Below, piece by piece: positions 9,601 through 16,408 of a stretch of DNA of 53,682 nucleotides. Origin of the DNA: JAQTTT01 sp964565435 (lineage in GTDB: Archaea > Nanobdellota > Nanobdellia > Tiddalikarchaeales > Tiddalikarchaeaceae); the NCBI GenBank assembly GCA_964565435.1, contig CAZMEY010000001.1, forward strand, positions 1 through 53,682, given 5' to 3'. The notes under the pieces were generated by a model. The model searched no databases, was not told the origin of the DNA, and was given only the letters and a program-made list of their open reading frames with translations. Made by a program: the position numbers and the translations under genes. Numbering within the stretch: the stretch's first letter is position 1; the number at the start of each line of letters is the position of its first letter.

Positions 9601-10162
9601 CAGGCTCAGGGTCATACTCTTTCACACCGACAGATTTCCTGGCATAATCAGCAATCAATGCAGTGACTGCCGCAGCCGTACCTCCAGCAGCCCTGATAGG
9701 CCCTGCAAAGAAGATGGAACAATACTCCTCCCCATCCCTTCTTTTTTTTAATTTCAGCTCAATAAAACCCTCTAATGGCGCACAAGTAACCCCTAAAGTA
9801 ATATAAGCCAACCCTATCCTAACCCCTGTTTCAAGGGCATTTCTTTTATCATCCCCATAATCATAGAACTTATTTTGAGCTATCTCTGACGCCATCCTAA
9901 AAGCTATTCTCCAATCCCCGCTGCCATACTCCTTTTCCAGCTCCCTTATCCTTTGCGCAATGCCTGACTTCATAACCTCTGGCGCAACCGCGCTTACAAT
10001 GCCTTCGCACCTCTCAGCAACATCTGAAGCCAATGGAATATCAACATAATCTTCAGGGTCAAATCCTTTAAGCCTCGCCTCTTTGGCTAGATTATACTCC
10101 TTCATTGTTTGGGATTCAAGCGAATCCAAATACTTTTTTACCCTTTCAGAACAGACAGCCAT
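6680..10162 (-). CDS. polC: DNA polymerase D large catalytic subunit (DP2)
   Basis: Catalytic subunit of the archaeal replicative polymerase PolD, which works with DP1 and PCNA. From the promoter-set start it has about 1160 residues, near the usual length. Visible parts are the N-terminal region (KEARLKGFDPEDYVDI), GPIRAAGGTAAAVTALIADY, a zinc-binding segment with repeated CxxC pairs (CDVCKKETIYKLCESCGSKT region, then CRVCKK), the catalytic aspartate region RRNADGDELCVILLLDALL, and a C-terminal zinc pair (CVNCNEKF, CTKCGGK). The last residues, QISLSNF, resemble a PCNA-interacting (PIP) box. I see no intein at the usual catalytic sites. A longer TTG start (10204) exists, but box A at 10184-10192 lies inside that extension and favours the ATG at 10162. 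Confidence 0.96.
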   Translation of the reverse strand: MAVCSERVKKYLDSLESQTMKEYNLAKEARLKGFDPEDYVDIPLASDVAERCEGIVSAVAPEVMKSGIAQRIRELEKEYGSGDWRIAFRMASEIAQNKFYDYGDDKRNALETGVRIGLAYITLGVTCAPLEGFIELKLKKRRDGEEYCSIFFAGPIRAAGGTAAAVTALIADYARKSVGVKEYDPEPVEIDRYFAEISDYDEKVSRLQYKPVKEEIQFMVKNVPVEINGDPTSQMEVSNFKRLDRVETDLIRGGMCLVIAEGLCLKAKKIIKKIQKWGESVGMNNWLFLGEYAELQKNIHAKPEGAKVEEAVPNASKVKINARFIEDLVAGRPVFSYPMRVGGFRLRYGRSRFSGLAAACMHPSTMRITDDFIATGVQLKVERPGKACAVSPCDSLLGPIVKLKTGDVVRVESEEHALAIRSNISEVIFLGDILFNYGDFMENGSMLVPPGFVPEWWAMELKKAVEESGKNFSDFKTSIDYDSLSKDPVNYKVGFDDAVYLSKELGISLHPDYIFFYKNASIDELKELIKAINSNPKIPINLPSNIKPIIEKLYIPHKVDNESLLLSEPDSKILLLNLGFDGKKISEPKSLDALGAANELSGLKINDFGGTFIGARMGRPEKAKLRKMLGSPHGLFPVGAEGGRLRSFNAASEKGIVTAEFPLFYCDVCKKETIYKLCESCGSKTSKRYYCRVCKKISDKEKCCMKDSKPFNKREISINYYLRDVLKKTGLAIPSLVKGVKGVWDKDRITEPLMKSLLRAKNDVYVNKDGTVRYDMIETICTHFKCSEIGLSIEKAKILGYGKDIYGNELVDANQMVELLPQDLILPDCREWHDASSVDFLLKTANFIDDELEHLYGLPRFFNYKSKEDLIGVLAISIAPHTSAGIISRIIGFSKSQGIYAHPYLHAACRRNADGDELCVILLLDALLNFSRQFLPDRRGGRTMDAPLVLSTTLDPLEIDGEAYNVDVVSSYPLEFYQAAKDCKMPYDVKIKRVEDLLNKPEQYEGLMFTHLSSNINQGPMVSAYKTLATMEDKLNAQLGIANKFRCVDKDDVARLIIDKHFLKDLKGNLRKYSSQAFRCVNCNEKFLRPPLIGKCTKCGGKIIFTIAEGSVKKYFEHCMNLGRNYNLPDYLRQDLMILERRIDGVFGKPDTKQISLSNF

Positions 10163-10183
10163 GACCTTTTTGATAAAATCCCT

Positions 10184-10192
10184 ATTTAAAAA
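10184..10192 (-). promoter_or_regulatory. Box A promoter deciding the PolD large-subunit start
   Basis: Read on the minus strand this is TTTTTAAAT, 22-30 nt upstream of the ATG at 10162. A start upstream at 10204 would put the promoter inside the coding region. Confidence 0.5.
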
Positions 10193-10249
10193 TAATTGTT
10201 GCAAGAAAATACAAGGATTGCGTTGCCAAAATTTTGGGAAATAACTGAT

Positions 10250-11356
10250 TTAAAATAGCAGCAATAGCAATCTTGAAGCGGAATTTATAATAAAAACAAT
10301 GTCAAAAGAGCCCGATAAAAGCATTATGCCAAAAATGCCTGCCCTTGAAATGCTTAAAACAAACTCCCTTAATGTGACAATTTCAACCAACGCATTTGAA
10401 TTATTCTGCCTTGAATGGCGGTAAAATCTGGAAAAGAAAGGAATCATCCAAAAATTTGCAAGAATGCCTACTATAAAGCTTAAAAGAAATGATGAGATGC
10501 TGGTTTTAATGAATAAAGAAAATAAGAAAATGCAGCCTTCAATCACTGCAAAATATTTAATGAATAAAGAGGTTTTATGCTCGCAGGCTTTTGATATCAC
10601 TATTGGAGCAATCACTCCTGAAAGCCCCATAAAAAACGCCAATACTCCGACTTCCAGGGCTGCTCCCAAATAAAGATAAACAAATAAGGGGAAAAGTATT
10701 GTAAAAACAGCATAATAAACACCTTCGGCAATAAATCCTAAAAAATATTTAATTGATGATTTATTCATCAAATGCTTTAAATCAAAATCCAGGTCAATAG
10801 AGAAGTCCTTCATTTTCAGCAAAGGGATAATGCTGATTAATAAAACAACCACTGTGATTAAAAACAAAAGATTAAACCCTAAATAGATGATTATAAATCC
10901 ACCAATCAAAGGGGAGATAAGCGAAAAAATTTTTGGCATTGAAAAAAGCGCACCAACCCTGTCCAAAGAGTTTGAGTCATCGGTTTTTGACGCAAAAAAA
11001 GAATGGAAAAAAATCCAATAAAGCCCTGAAACAGCTCCATTAAAAATTCCAAGATAATAAAGCGTGCCCGGATAGTTTCCTATAATATAAAGCCATGCCA
11101 AAAATATCACAAGTGAGATTGGGCGAAGAAGCATTATTTTCTTAAAACCTATACCTATGAATTTATGGCCCAAAAGGCTGAACGCGGCAAACGCCAAAAA
11201 ATAAACAAAATAATACAAAAAAACCTCATTTAACTGCCTGCCAATTTCAAGCAAGAAAATTGGCACAAAAACGCTTACAAGATTAAGGGCAAAGGTTTCA
11301 AATGAATTATGGATGATTATCTCATCAACATTGTTTTTGAAATCTATCAGCTTCAT
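10250..11356 (-). CDS. Major facilitator superfamily membrane protein
   Basis: A 368-residue protein with roughly eleven to twelve hydrophobic helices spread over its length and few charged loops, as in MFS carriers. The loop after helix 2, GHKFIGIGFKKIMLLRP, is the position of the MFS loop 2-3 motif. The middle loop (residues about 180-200, KMKDFSIDLDFDLKHLMNKS) is the expected break between the two six-helix halves. No substrate-specific motif is seen. It is divergently transcribed from a half-length MFS gene 77 bp away whose sequence matches its N-terminal half in layout. It lies between the genes for the two PolD subunits, which is probably chance. Confidence 0.78.
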   Translation of the reverse strand: MKLIDFKNNVDEIIIHNSFETFALNLVSVFVPIFLLEIGRQLNEVFLYYFVYFLAFAAFSLLGHKFIGIGFKKIMLLRPISLVIFLAWLYIIGNYPGTLYYLGIFNGAVSGLYWIFFHSFFASKTDDSNSLDRVGALFSMPKIFSLISPLIGGFIIIYLGFNLLFLITVVVLLISIIPLLKMKDFSIDLDFDLKHLMNKSSIKYFLGFIAEGVYYAVFTILFPLFVYLYLGAALEVGVLAFFMGLSGVIAPIVISKACEHKTSLFIKYFAVIEGCIFLFSLFIKTSISSFLLSFIVGILANFWMIPFFSRFYRHSRQNNSNALVEIVTLREFVLSISRAGIFGIMLLSGSFDIVFIINSASRLLLLLF

Positions 11357-11378
11357 GGATAATTAAAAATCCTGATGG

Positions 11379-11407
11379 ATTTAAAACCATTCCTGATTAT
11401 ATTTAAA
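11379..11407. promoter_or_regulatory. Divergent box A pair between the two MFS genes
   Basis: On the minus strand TTTTAAAT (11379-11386) is 23-30 nt before the ATG at 11356. On the plus strand TTTAAA (11402-11407) is 27-32 nt before the ATG at 11434, but only 6 nt before the alternative ATG at 11413, so the later start is preferred. Confidence 0.5.
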
Positions 11408-11433
11408 AATCCATGATTGTTTTCAATACCTGT

Positions 11434-12027
11434 ATGGCTAAAAAGGCAAGCGCAAAAAATCTTGAAATAATCAGGCAAAAAGAGGAAAAAAAGCCAATGC
11501 ACAATGACTTAAAGCATCTAATAAGAATTAACTCATTTTACAATTTTTTGTCAGGATTTGTTGAGCCATTTATAGTAATATTTTTCAATGAATTCGGCAG
11601 CTTGGAAGAAGTCGGAATAAGCATGGCATTATTGATAATTTTTGAAGGATTTATATCAATGCTTTCAAGCAAGCATTTGGCAAAAATAGGCATCAAAAAA
11701 ATCATTTTAATAACCCAAATTTTTGAAGCATTGAGAATTATTGGATTCATATTTGCATCAAATGTCTACCATGTATACGCGCTGCAAATATTGGGAGGAA
11801 TGTTTAAGGGATTTAACTCGCCTGCTTACACAAACCTATTCGTCAATGTATGCAAGGACGAATCAAGCAAAAACATTGGAAAGCACTCCGGCTTTACAAC
11901 AATAATGTACGGATTAAGCGTGCTTCTTGGCGGATTTCTATTAAGCTTTTTTGGATATAAATTAATGTTCGCAATTTGGGCTTTGCAGGAATTCCTTTAC
12001 GGAATATATGTTTATTTAAAGGTTTGA
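11434..12027 (+). CDS. Half-length MFS-like membrane protein
   Basis: A 197-residue protein with a Lys/Glu-rich cytosolic lead of about 40 residues and then six hydrophobic helices, the size of one MFS half. The segment ISMLSSKHLAKIGIKKIILI corresponds to the loop 2-3 region of the neighbouring full-length MFS protein. It ends cleanly with YLKV and a stop, followed 5 bp later by the converging PolD small-subunit gene, with no remnant of a second half. It could be a genuine half-transporter that dimerises, or a truncated gene fixed by deletion. The ATG at 11413 would add 7 residues; 11434 is chosen from promoter position. Confidence 0.65.
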   Translation: MAKKASAKNLEIIRQKEEKKPMHNDLKHLIRINSFYNFLSGFVEPFIVIFFNEFGSLEEVGISMALLIIFEGFISMLSSKHLAKIGIKKIILITQIFEALRIIGFIFASNVYHVYALQILGGMFKGFNSPAYTNLFVNVCKDESSKNIGKHSGFTTIMYGLSVLLGGFLLSFFGYKLMFAIWALQEFLYGIYVYLKV

Positions 12028-12032
12028 ATTAA

Positions 12033-13526
12033 TCAAGCATTAAAATCCATTATTTTTATCTCCCTTGTTTTTAAATTAAGCAGGGGAACAAATCCTGGAG
12101 TGGGATGATGCCCTAATTTTTCCATAAAACTGGTCATTTTTTGAAAGCAACTTGCGGCAATAATATTTATTCCCCTGTATTTCCTATAACCCAATGTATG
12201 GATATGGCCAGTTGCAAGAATATCCGGAACCTCATCAATTAGCAAAGGGTCAAAATTTCCAGGGGTTATTATTCCGCTCTTATGCGCAGGACCCAAATGC
12301 CTTTTTTTTAGCAAAAACTCGCTAACGCTGTCAGGGCGGTCCATCCCAATATTCAAAAGCTTCGGAACTCTTGAAGCATAATAAGTATAAGTGAATCCAT
12401 GATAGAGCATGCAGTTAAATCCTGAGAAATTGTCATTTTTTCCGATATTTACCATGCAGGGGTTTGACAGGTTTTTAATGCTTGCAACCTCATAGATTGG
12501 CTTTGCAATATCTGAAAATAATGGCGGCTGCGGCTCTGACTGCCTTAAAGCGTCGTGATTTCCGGGAATTGCAATTATTTGTATATCCTCTGGAATCATT
12601 TTCAAATAATCCCCTAAGGCCTGGTATTGCTTGTAAATATCCTTGATTTCAAGCTCTTTTTCCTGGCCAGGATACACGCCAACTCCGTCAGCCAAATCCC
12701 CTACAATCATCAAATATTTCACCTTTTTAGCAGCCTCTTTTTGCTCAGCTGTTCCGGAATCGCCTTTAAGCCAATTTATAAAATTCTCAAAGGTTTTTTT
12801 TTCAAAATCAATGCTGCCAATATGAATATCCGAAATAAAGCAGGCATATTCATCATCGCCTGATTTAAACACTGGACTGTCAGAAACATCCGGAAATATG
12901 AACTCTGTTGCATAGATAAAATTGGTATTATATGAACCGCAAACGCCTATAACTTCATCATTAACCAATTCTTCGCAAATGGGCAATAGCTCAGAATTGG
13001 AGCTGACAAAGACATTTATTTCAGAGGTCGGGTCCTCAATGCTTATCATATAGTGCCCATTATGGGTTTTATTAACCTCTTTTACAAGCCCAATTGTTGA
13101 TACATTTGTTTTCCCCTGGATTTTTTTTATTGACGCAATGCTTGAGGCATTTTTCAGCTCCTCCCTTTTTTCAATGATTGATTTCAATCTTGCAAACCTG
13201 TTTGAATAAAAGTCAAACCAGTCAGTGATTGACTTGGTCTTTGTATTAAGGGAATAGTTCTTCACAACCTCAACATTGGATAAATCCCTCTGCCTAATTT
13301 TTTCTCCTGCCACATTGACTTTTAATTCAGCATTTAAGGGAATGCTTTTGGCAAAAAACCCGTTTTTTTGCAAAAAATCATTGACAAAATCCTGGTTTAT
13401 TATGAAAGGCTTGGGGGCAAGCGATGAAATATGCTCTAATAATTTATTGCAGTCAATATCATCCAATTTAATCTCAGGGCTGACAAGGATTCCAAGCCTT
13501 GAGCAGTCGCTTATAAAATTCGCCAC
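12033..13526 (-). CDS. polB: DNA polymerase D small subunit (DP1), 3'-5' exonuclease
   Basis: Proofreading subunit of PolD. The 497 residues comprise an N-terminal helical part, an OB-fold (about residues 130-215, with TIGLVKEVNKTHNGHYM) and a calcineurin-like nuclease domain. Metal-binding motifs are SDIHIG (232-237), VGDLADGVGVYPGQE (about 275-289), PGNHD (321-325), a YHGFTY histidine and TGHIHTLGY near the C-terminus, all intact, so the exonuclease should be active. The start is a GTG at 13526, placed 23-31 nt after a box A. The DP2 gene is 1.9 kb away on the same strand, separated by the two MFS genes, so the two subunits are not in one operon. A second protein in the window (16405-17319) shares the unusual VYxGQE stretch. 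Confidence 0.96.
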   Translation of the reverse strand: MANFISDCSRLGILVSPEIKLDDIDCNKLLEHISSLAPKPFIINQDFVNDFLQKNGFFAKSIPLNAELKVNVAGEKIRQRDLSNVEVVKNYSLNTKTKSITDWFDFYSNRFARLKSIIEKREELKNASSIASIKKIQGKTNVSTIGLVKEVNKTHNGHYMISIEDPTSEINVFVSSNSELLPICEELVNDEVIGVCGSYNTNFIYATEFIFPDVSDSPVFKSGDDEYACFISDIHIGSIDFEKKTFENFINWLKGDSGTAEQKEAAKKVKYLMIVGDLADGVGVYPGQEKELEIKDIYKQYQALGDYLKMIPEDIQIIAIPGNHDALRQSEPQPPLFSDIAKPIYEVASIKNLSNPCMVNIGKNDNFSGFNCMLYHGFTYTYYASRVPKLLNIGMDRPDSVSEFLLKKRHLGPAHKSGIITPGNFDPLLIDEVPDILATGHIHTLGYRKYRGINIIAASCFQKMTSFMEKLGHHPTPGFVPLLNLKTREIKIMDFNA

Positions 13527-13548
13527 AAAATAAGGAAAAATATTGTAG

Positions 13549-13557
13549 TTTAAAAAG
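13549..13557 (-). promoter_or_regulatory. Box A promoter of the DP1 gene
   Basis: CTTTTTAAA on the minus strand, 23-31 nt before the GTG start. It supports a leaderless mRNA with a GTG start codon. Confidence 0.5.
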
Positions 13558-13584
13558 ATATATTTAATGGCTTAATAGGTTTAA

Positions 13585-15123
13585 TCACTGCCCAAAAAGG
13601 CTTGAAAAAAATCCAACAATTGATTCCCAAACAGAGTCATTTGCCTCCAAGCCTTCAAAGTTTGACTCATCAAAGCTTGAAACTAAATTAGCCATAAATG
13701 TATTGGCAGAGGACTGCTCACCTAAACCGACCTTAACTGAATCAGACACATATTCAATACCTCTATAATAAGAATATTGCCTAAGGGACATATTAAGATT
13801 CCAATCATTTATTTGAACTACTCCGGAAAGCATCTCATTAAGCCCAGTCTTTGCAAGGTTTTCATCATTCTCTTTGATGGTTATTAATGAATAAACATTG
13901 TCTTTGGTGATTATTGTGCTTCTACCATAAAAAGGCGGAAGAATCTTTGAATCAAGGGATAGGATTCTTTCGCTGCTTGAATAAAGGCTTATATGGGGCT
14001 CAATGACTGAGACATAAACATCATCAGAGTAATAATTGGTGTTTTGCCTGTCAATTGACACATTCAAGCCTAAAAACATTGAATTGTCATAAACAAAATC
14101 CTTCACAATTGAGGAATAATAATAGCTTTCATAGTTCTTTTCAAACACTGGAGAATACTCAATTCCCGGAAAATACCTTCCTAAATTATCATTAATGAAT
14201 TCAATAACCTCTTGCTCAGACACTTCGCCATAATATCCTGCGCTTATCTCAGCTTTATAGCCTTTGACACCATACAAGCTTAGATACATTGAATAGTTCT
14301 CACTATAATCGCTTACTGAAAAATATATCCTTTCCTTGTCAATGTATGAGCCATAGCATTCATCGCTGAAAGAATCATAATCATAATACCTTGAGCCTGA
14401 TATGATATTGCAATTATTAGTTTTTGCAATGGTTGCCAAGTCATAATTGCCTTCTGAATTTCCTGTAAATGTGAAAGACAATTCAGAGCCATAATAGGAG
14501 ATTTGGCTTTTAAATCCTGGAATAATGCTTAGCAGCTCAGAGGTTTTTGCCTTGAATACTACTACTGGATAGCCATAATCATCAAAATAATACTTCTCGC
14601 CTGCAATACTTTCATAATAGCCCAATAAGTCCTCCCTAAAATCATCTGATGAATAGTTTTCATCATAATAATATGAGATGCCAATATAATATTCTTCATC
14701 TGTTGAATTTATTTTGTATGAATAATATTTGTTTTTTAGAGTGTAATCAAAATAATCGGATTTGCCTTCCATAAGAAAATCATAATCTATTGTTTCATAA
14801 GAGGACATGCTAAAGCTTATGCTTTTAATGAGAATATCAGATTCAGAAACCTTTGTTATCAGATTTGCATAGATTGATTTTTGGCCTGAATAGTTATAGC
14901 AATGGGAATTTGAGACATTGATTAATGATGCACTTATGCCAAAGCTTTCGGCTGCAAAACTTTTAATGGCATCCATCTCTTCAGCAGTGAGATTGCATTC
15001 CTGCTCAACTATCTTGGAATCAGGCTCAGCCATTGAAGGAACACCTGCGCTTGAGACTACTATTTCAGTCAAAGCAAAAACAGAAGGCAATAAAATAAAG
15101 GCGAGCAATAATGCTTTTTTCAT
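13585..15123 (-). CDS. Secreted or surface protein, Tyr/Ser-rich, unknown function
   Basis: A 512-residue exported protein that I do not recognise. It has a typical signal peptide (MKKALLLAFILLPSVFALT), and the rest is extracellular in character: very rich in Tyr, Ser and Asp, with several NxS/T sites for N-glycosylation and only a few cysteines. No membrane anchor is evident, apart from a short hydrophobic amphipathic tail, SIVGFFSSLFGQ, at the very end. A similar W-E-S...SLFG tail ends the membrane protein at 38084-38554. The start is fixed by the signal peptide, and a TTTAAATA box lies about 25 nt upstream. It could be a surface-layer or attachment protein, as expected for an archaeon that may live on a host; that is speculation. 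Confidence 0.7.
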   Translation of the reverse strand: MKKALLLAFILLPSVFALTEIVVSSAGVPSMAEPDSKIVEQECNLTAEEMDAIKSFAAESFGISASLINVSNSHCYNYSGQKSIYANLITKVSESDILIKSISFSMSSYETIDYDFLMEGKSDYFDYTLKNKYYSYKINSTDEEYYIGISYYYDENYSSDDFREDLLGYYESIAGEKYYFDDYGYPVVVFKAKTSELLSIIPGFKSQISYYGSELSFTFTGNSEGNYDLATIAKTNNCNIISGSRYYDYDSFSDECYGSYIDKERIYFSVSDYSENYSMYLSLYGVKGYKAEISAGYYGEVSEQEVIEFINDNLGRYFPGIEYSPVFEKNYESYYYSSIVKDFVYDNSMFLGLNVSIDRQNTNYYSDDVYVSVIEPHISLYSSSERILSLDSKILPPFYGRSTIITKDNVYSLITIKENDENLAKTGLNEMLSGVVQINDWNLNMSLRQYSYYRGIEYVSDSVKVGLGEQSSANTFMANLVSSFDESNFEGLEANDSVWESIVGFFSSLFGQ

Positions 15124-15219
15124 AGGATAAATATTAAGAGCAGGATATATTTAAATATATCATATATTTTTGTTTATACCAAATATTTAAAGAATAAACG
15201 CATTTAATGGAAAGCAATC

Positions 15220-15714
15220 ATGGACTTGAAATTAAAGGATGAGATTACAAAATTACTGATACAGAATCCCGGGCTCAGCATTGGGGAGATTGCTAAAAAA
15301 ACAGGGAACTATTATTCTTACACTCATAAGATTATAGCGTCAATGGAAAAAAAAGGGCTTTTATTCATTGAAAAAAAAGGCAATTTGACAAAAATATTTT
15401 TGGATAAGGATTACAAATTCAAATGGGCTAATGAGATTAAAAACCTGTTTGATTCCCTTAAAAAAGACGCTGAAATCACTGCATCAATAATATTATCCTT
15501 GCTTTTTTTGGCACTAAATATCAATGACATTAATTTGCAAAGATCCAATGACTACTTAATGGCAACTGCTGAATCTTTTGACACAATAACCCCTCAAAGT
15601 GTATCGCGGGAGCTGCCAAGGGATTATTCCATCATATTTTTAATATTAATACCTGTGCTTCTTATAATCTGGATTATAAGGAATAATTGGATAAAAATTG
15701 CAAAAAACAATTGA
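15220..15714 (+). CDS. Winged-helix DNA-binding protein anchored by two membrane helices
   Basis: A 164-residue protein. Residues 1-70 form a winged helix-turn-helix of the MarR/ArsR kind (LSIGEIAKKTGNYYSYTHKIIASMEKKGLL is the helix-turn-helix core and the wing follows). Two hydrophobic segments follow, about residues 87-104 and 137-156, separated by a polar loop of some 30 residues that would face outside, leaving a basic C-terminal end inside. The layout suggests a one-component membrane-bound transcription regulator that senses something at the cell surface. Box A TATTTAAA at 15184-15191 lies about 30 nt upstream. The target genes are unknown; its neighbours are a secreted protein (divergent) and the 15.8-17.3 kb operon. 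Confidence 0.72.
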   Translation: MDLKLKDEITKLLIQNPGLSIGEIAKKTGNYYSYTHKIIASMEKKGLLFIEKKGNLTKIFLDKDYKFKWANEIKNLFDSLKKDAEITASIILSLLFLALNINDINLQRSNDYLMATAESFDTITPQSVSRELPRDYSIIFLILIPVLLIIWIIRNNWIKIAKNN

Positions 15715-15746
15715 TTAATTCTTTTTTGGTAAAGGAATAATTAATC

Positions 15747-15779
15747 ATTGCCTTATTAAAAACATACTATAAGGGCAAT
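15747..15779 (+). repeat. Imperfect inverted repeat in the intergenic region
   Basis: ATTGCCTTAT is followed after 12 nt by ATAAGGGCAAT, its reverse complement with one extra G. It lies 33 bp after the membrane-anchored regulator gene and 37 bp before the box A of the next operon, so it could be an operator for that operon or a transcript-end hairpin. Confidence 0.4.
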
Positions 15780-15815
15780 AATACAATTTTATAATATATA
15801 ATAAAGGTTAGAAAA

Positions 15816-15822
15816 TTTTAAA
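15816..15822 (+). promoter_or_regulatory. Box A promoter of the 15.8-17.3 kb operon
   Basis: TTTTAAA lies 25-31 nt before an ATG at 15847 that opens a 31-codon reading frame, and about 100 nt before the first longer gene. The spacing matches leaderless starts elsewhere in the window. Confidence 0.5.
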
Positions 15823-15846
15823 TCCATATACTATATCTTAACTGTT

Positions 15847-15942
15847 ATGTCTAATTTTGCTGCAAAATGGACTTATATTCTTTCTGATTTCATAATTGCC
15901 AAAAATCTTATTAGGAGGGGAAATGAGCGAAGAGGACTATGA
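15847..15942 (+). CDS. Putative 31-codon leader ORF
   Basis: An ATG at the leaderless distance from a box A opens a 31-codon frame beginning MSNFAAKWTYILSDF and ending in TGA at 15940-15942. It runs 20 bp past the start codon of the next gene, which is in another frame and has a Shine-Dalgarno sequence inside this ORF. The arrangement resembles a leader peptide or a translationally coupled small protein. The peptide is hydrophobic in the middle and basic at the end. Coding status is inferred from promoter spacing only. Confidence 0.4.
   Translation: MSNFAAKWTYILSDFIIAKNLIRRGNERRGL
15913..15920 (+). promoter_or_regulatory. Shine-Dalgarno site inside the leader ORF
   Basis: AGGAGGGG just upstream of the ATG at 15923 is the clearest ribosome-binding site in the window, where most first genes have none. 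It decides the start of the 161-residue protein. Confidence 0.6.
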
Positions 15943-16408
15943 TGAAGAATATTGCTCAAATGAAGCCAACCCTTACAAATTCCTTATAGACAATATTGAA
16001 AAAATCCAATTATTAGACAAAGAATCCTGGAAAAATAAATGCTTTGAATCCCTTGGCAGAATAAAAAAAGAGGAAAAATACCTGTTTTTTAAAATGAAAC
16101 AGCCAATAGAAGAGCAATTAAAATACTATTCTAAAAATGAAAAAAACATGGAAGAATTGGATGAAATCCTCACTATTTTAAACCCAGAATACAGCTTTTA
16201 CGAATACCATAGTATTATGCAATCCTTGGCTGAAGCGGAATATGGCGAAAAAAAAGGGGCTAACTTAGAATATTTTATAATAAAAGATGAGGAAAATAAA
16301 ACAACCGGGTTTTTTGCTTTCCCTAAAGATATGATTAAAGAGATGAAATCTAATAAAGAGAAAAAAATATCTGAGAGCAATGAAAGATGCAGGGGGATGT
16401 TCTTATGA
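15923..16408 (+). CDS. Hypothetical acidic protein, 161 residues
   Basis: I do not recognise this protein. It begins MSEEDYDEEYCSNEANPYKF, is strongly acidic at the N-terminus and Lys/Glu-rich with predicted helices through the rest, and ends SNERCRGMFL. There is no signal peptide or membrane segment. The start is chosen from the AGGAGGGG site; a GTG/TTG-type start further upstream would bypass it. Its stop overlaps the ATG of the phosphoesterase gene (ATGA), so the two are made together and may work together. Since the partner resembles a DNA polymerase exonuclease subunit, a role in DNA metabolism is possible but unproven. Confidence 0.6.
   Translation: MSEEDYDEEYCSNEANPYKFLIDNIEKIQLLDKESWKNKCFESLGRIKKEEKYLFFKMKQPIEEQLKYYSKNEKNMEELDEILTILNPEYSFYEYHSIMQSLAEAEYGEKKGANLEYFIIKDEENKTTGFFAFPKDMIKEMKSNKEKKISESNERCRGMFL

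Noticed and set aside
6680..10162. Inteins in the PolD large subunit
   Set aside because: The usual catalytic-motif insertion sites read straight through and the total length is normal.
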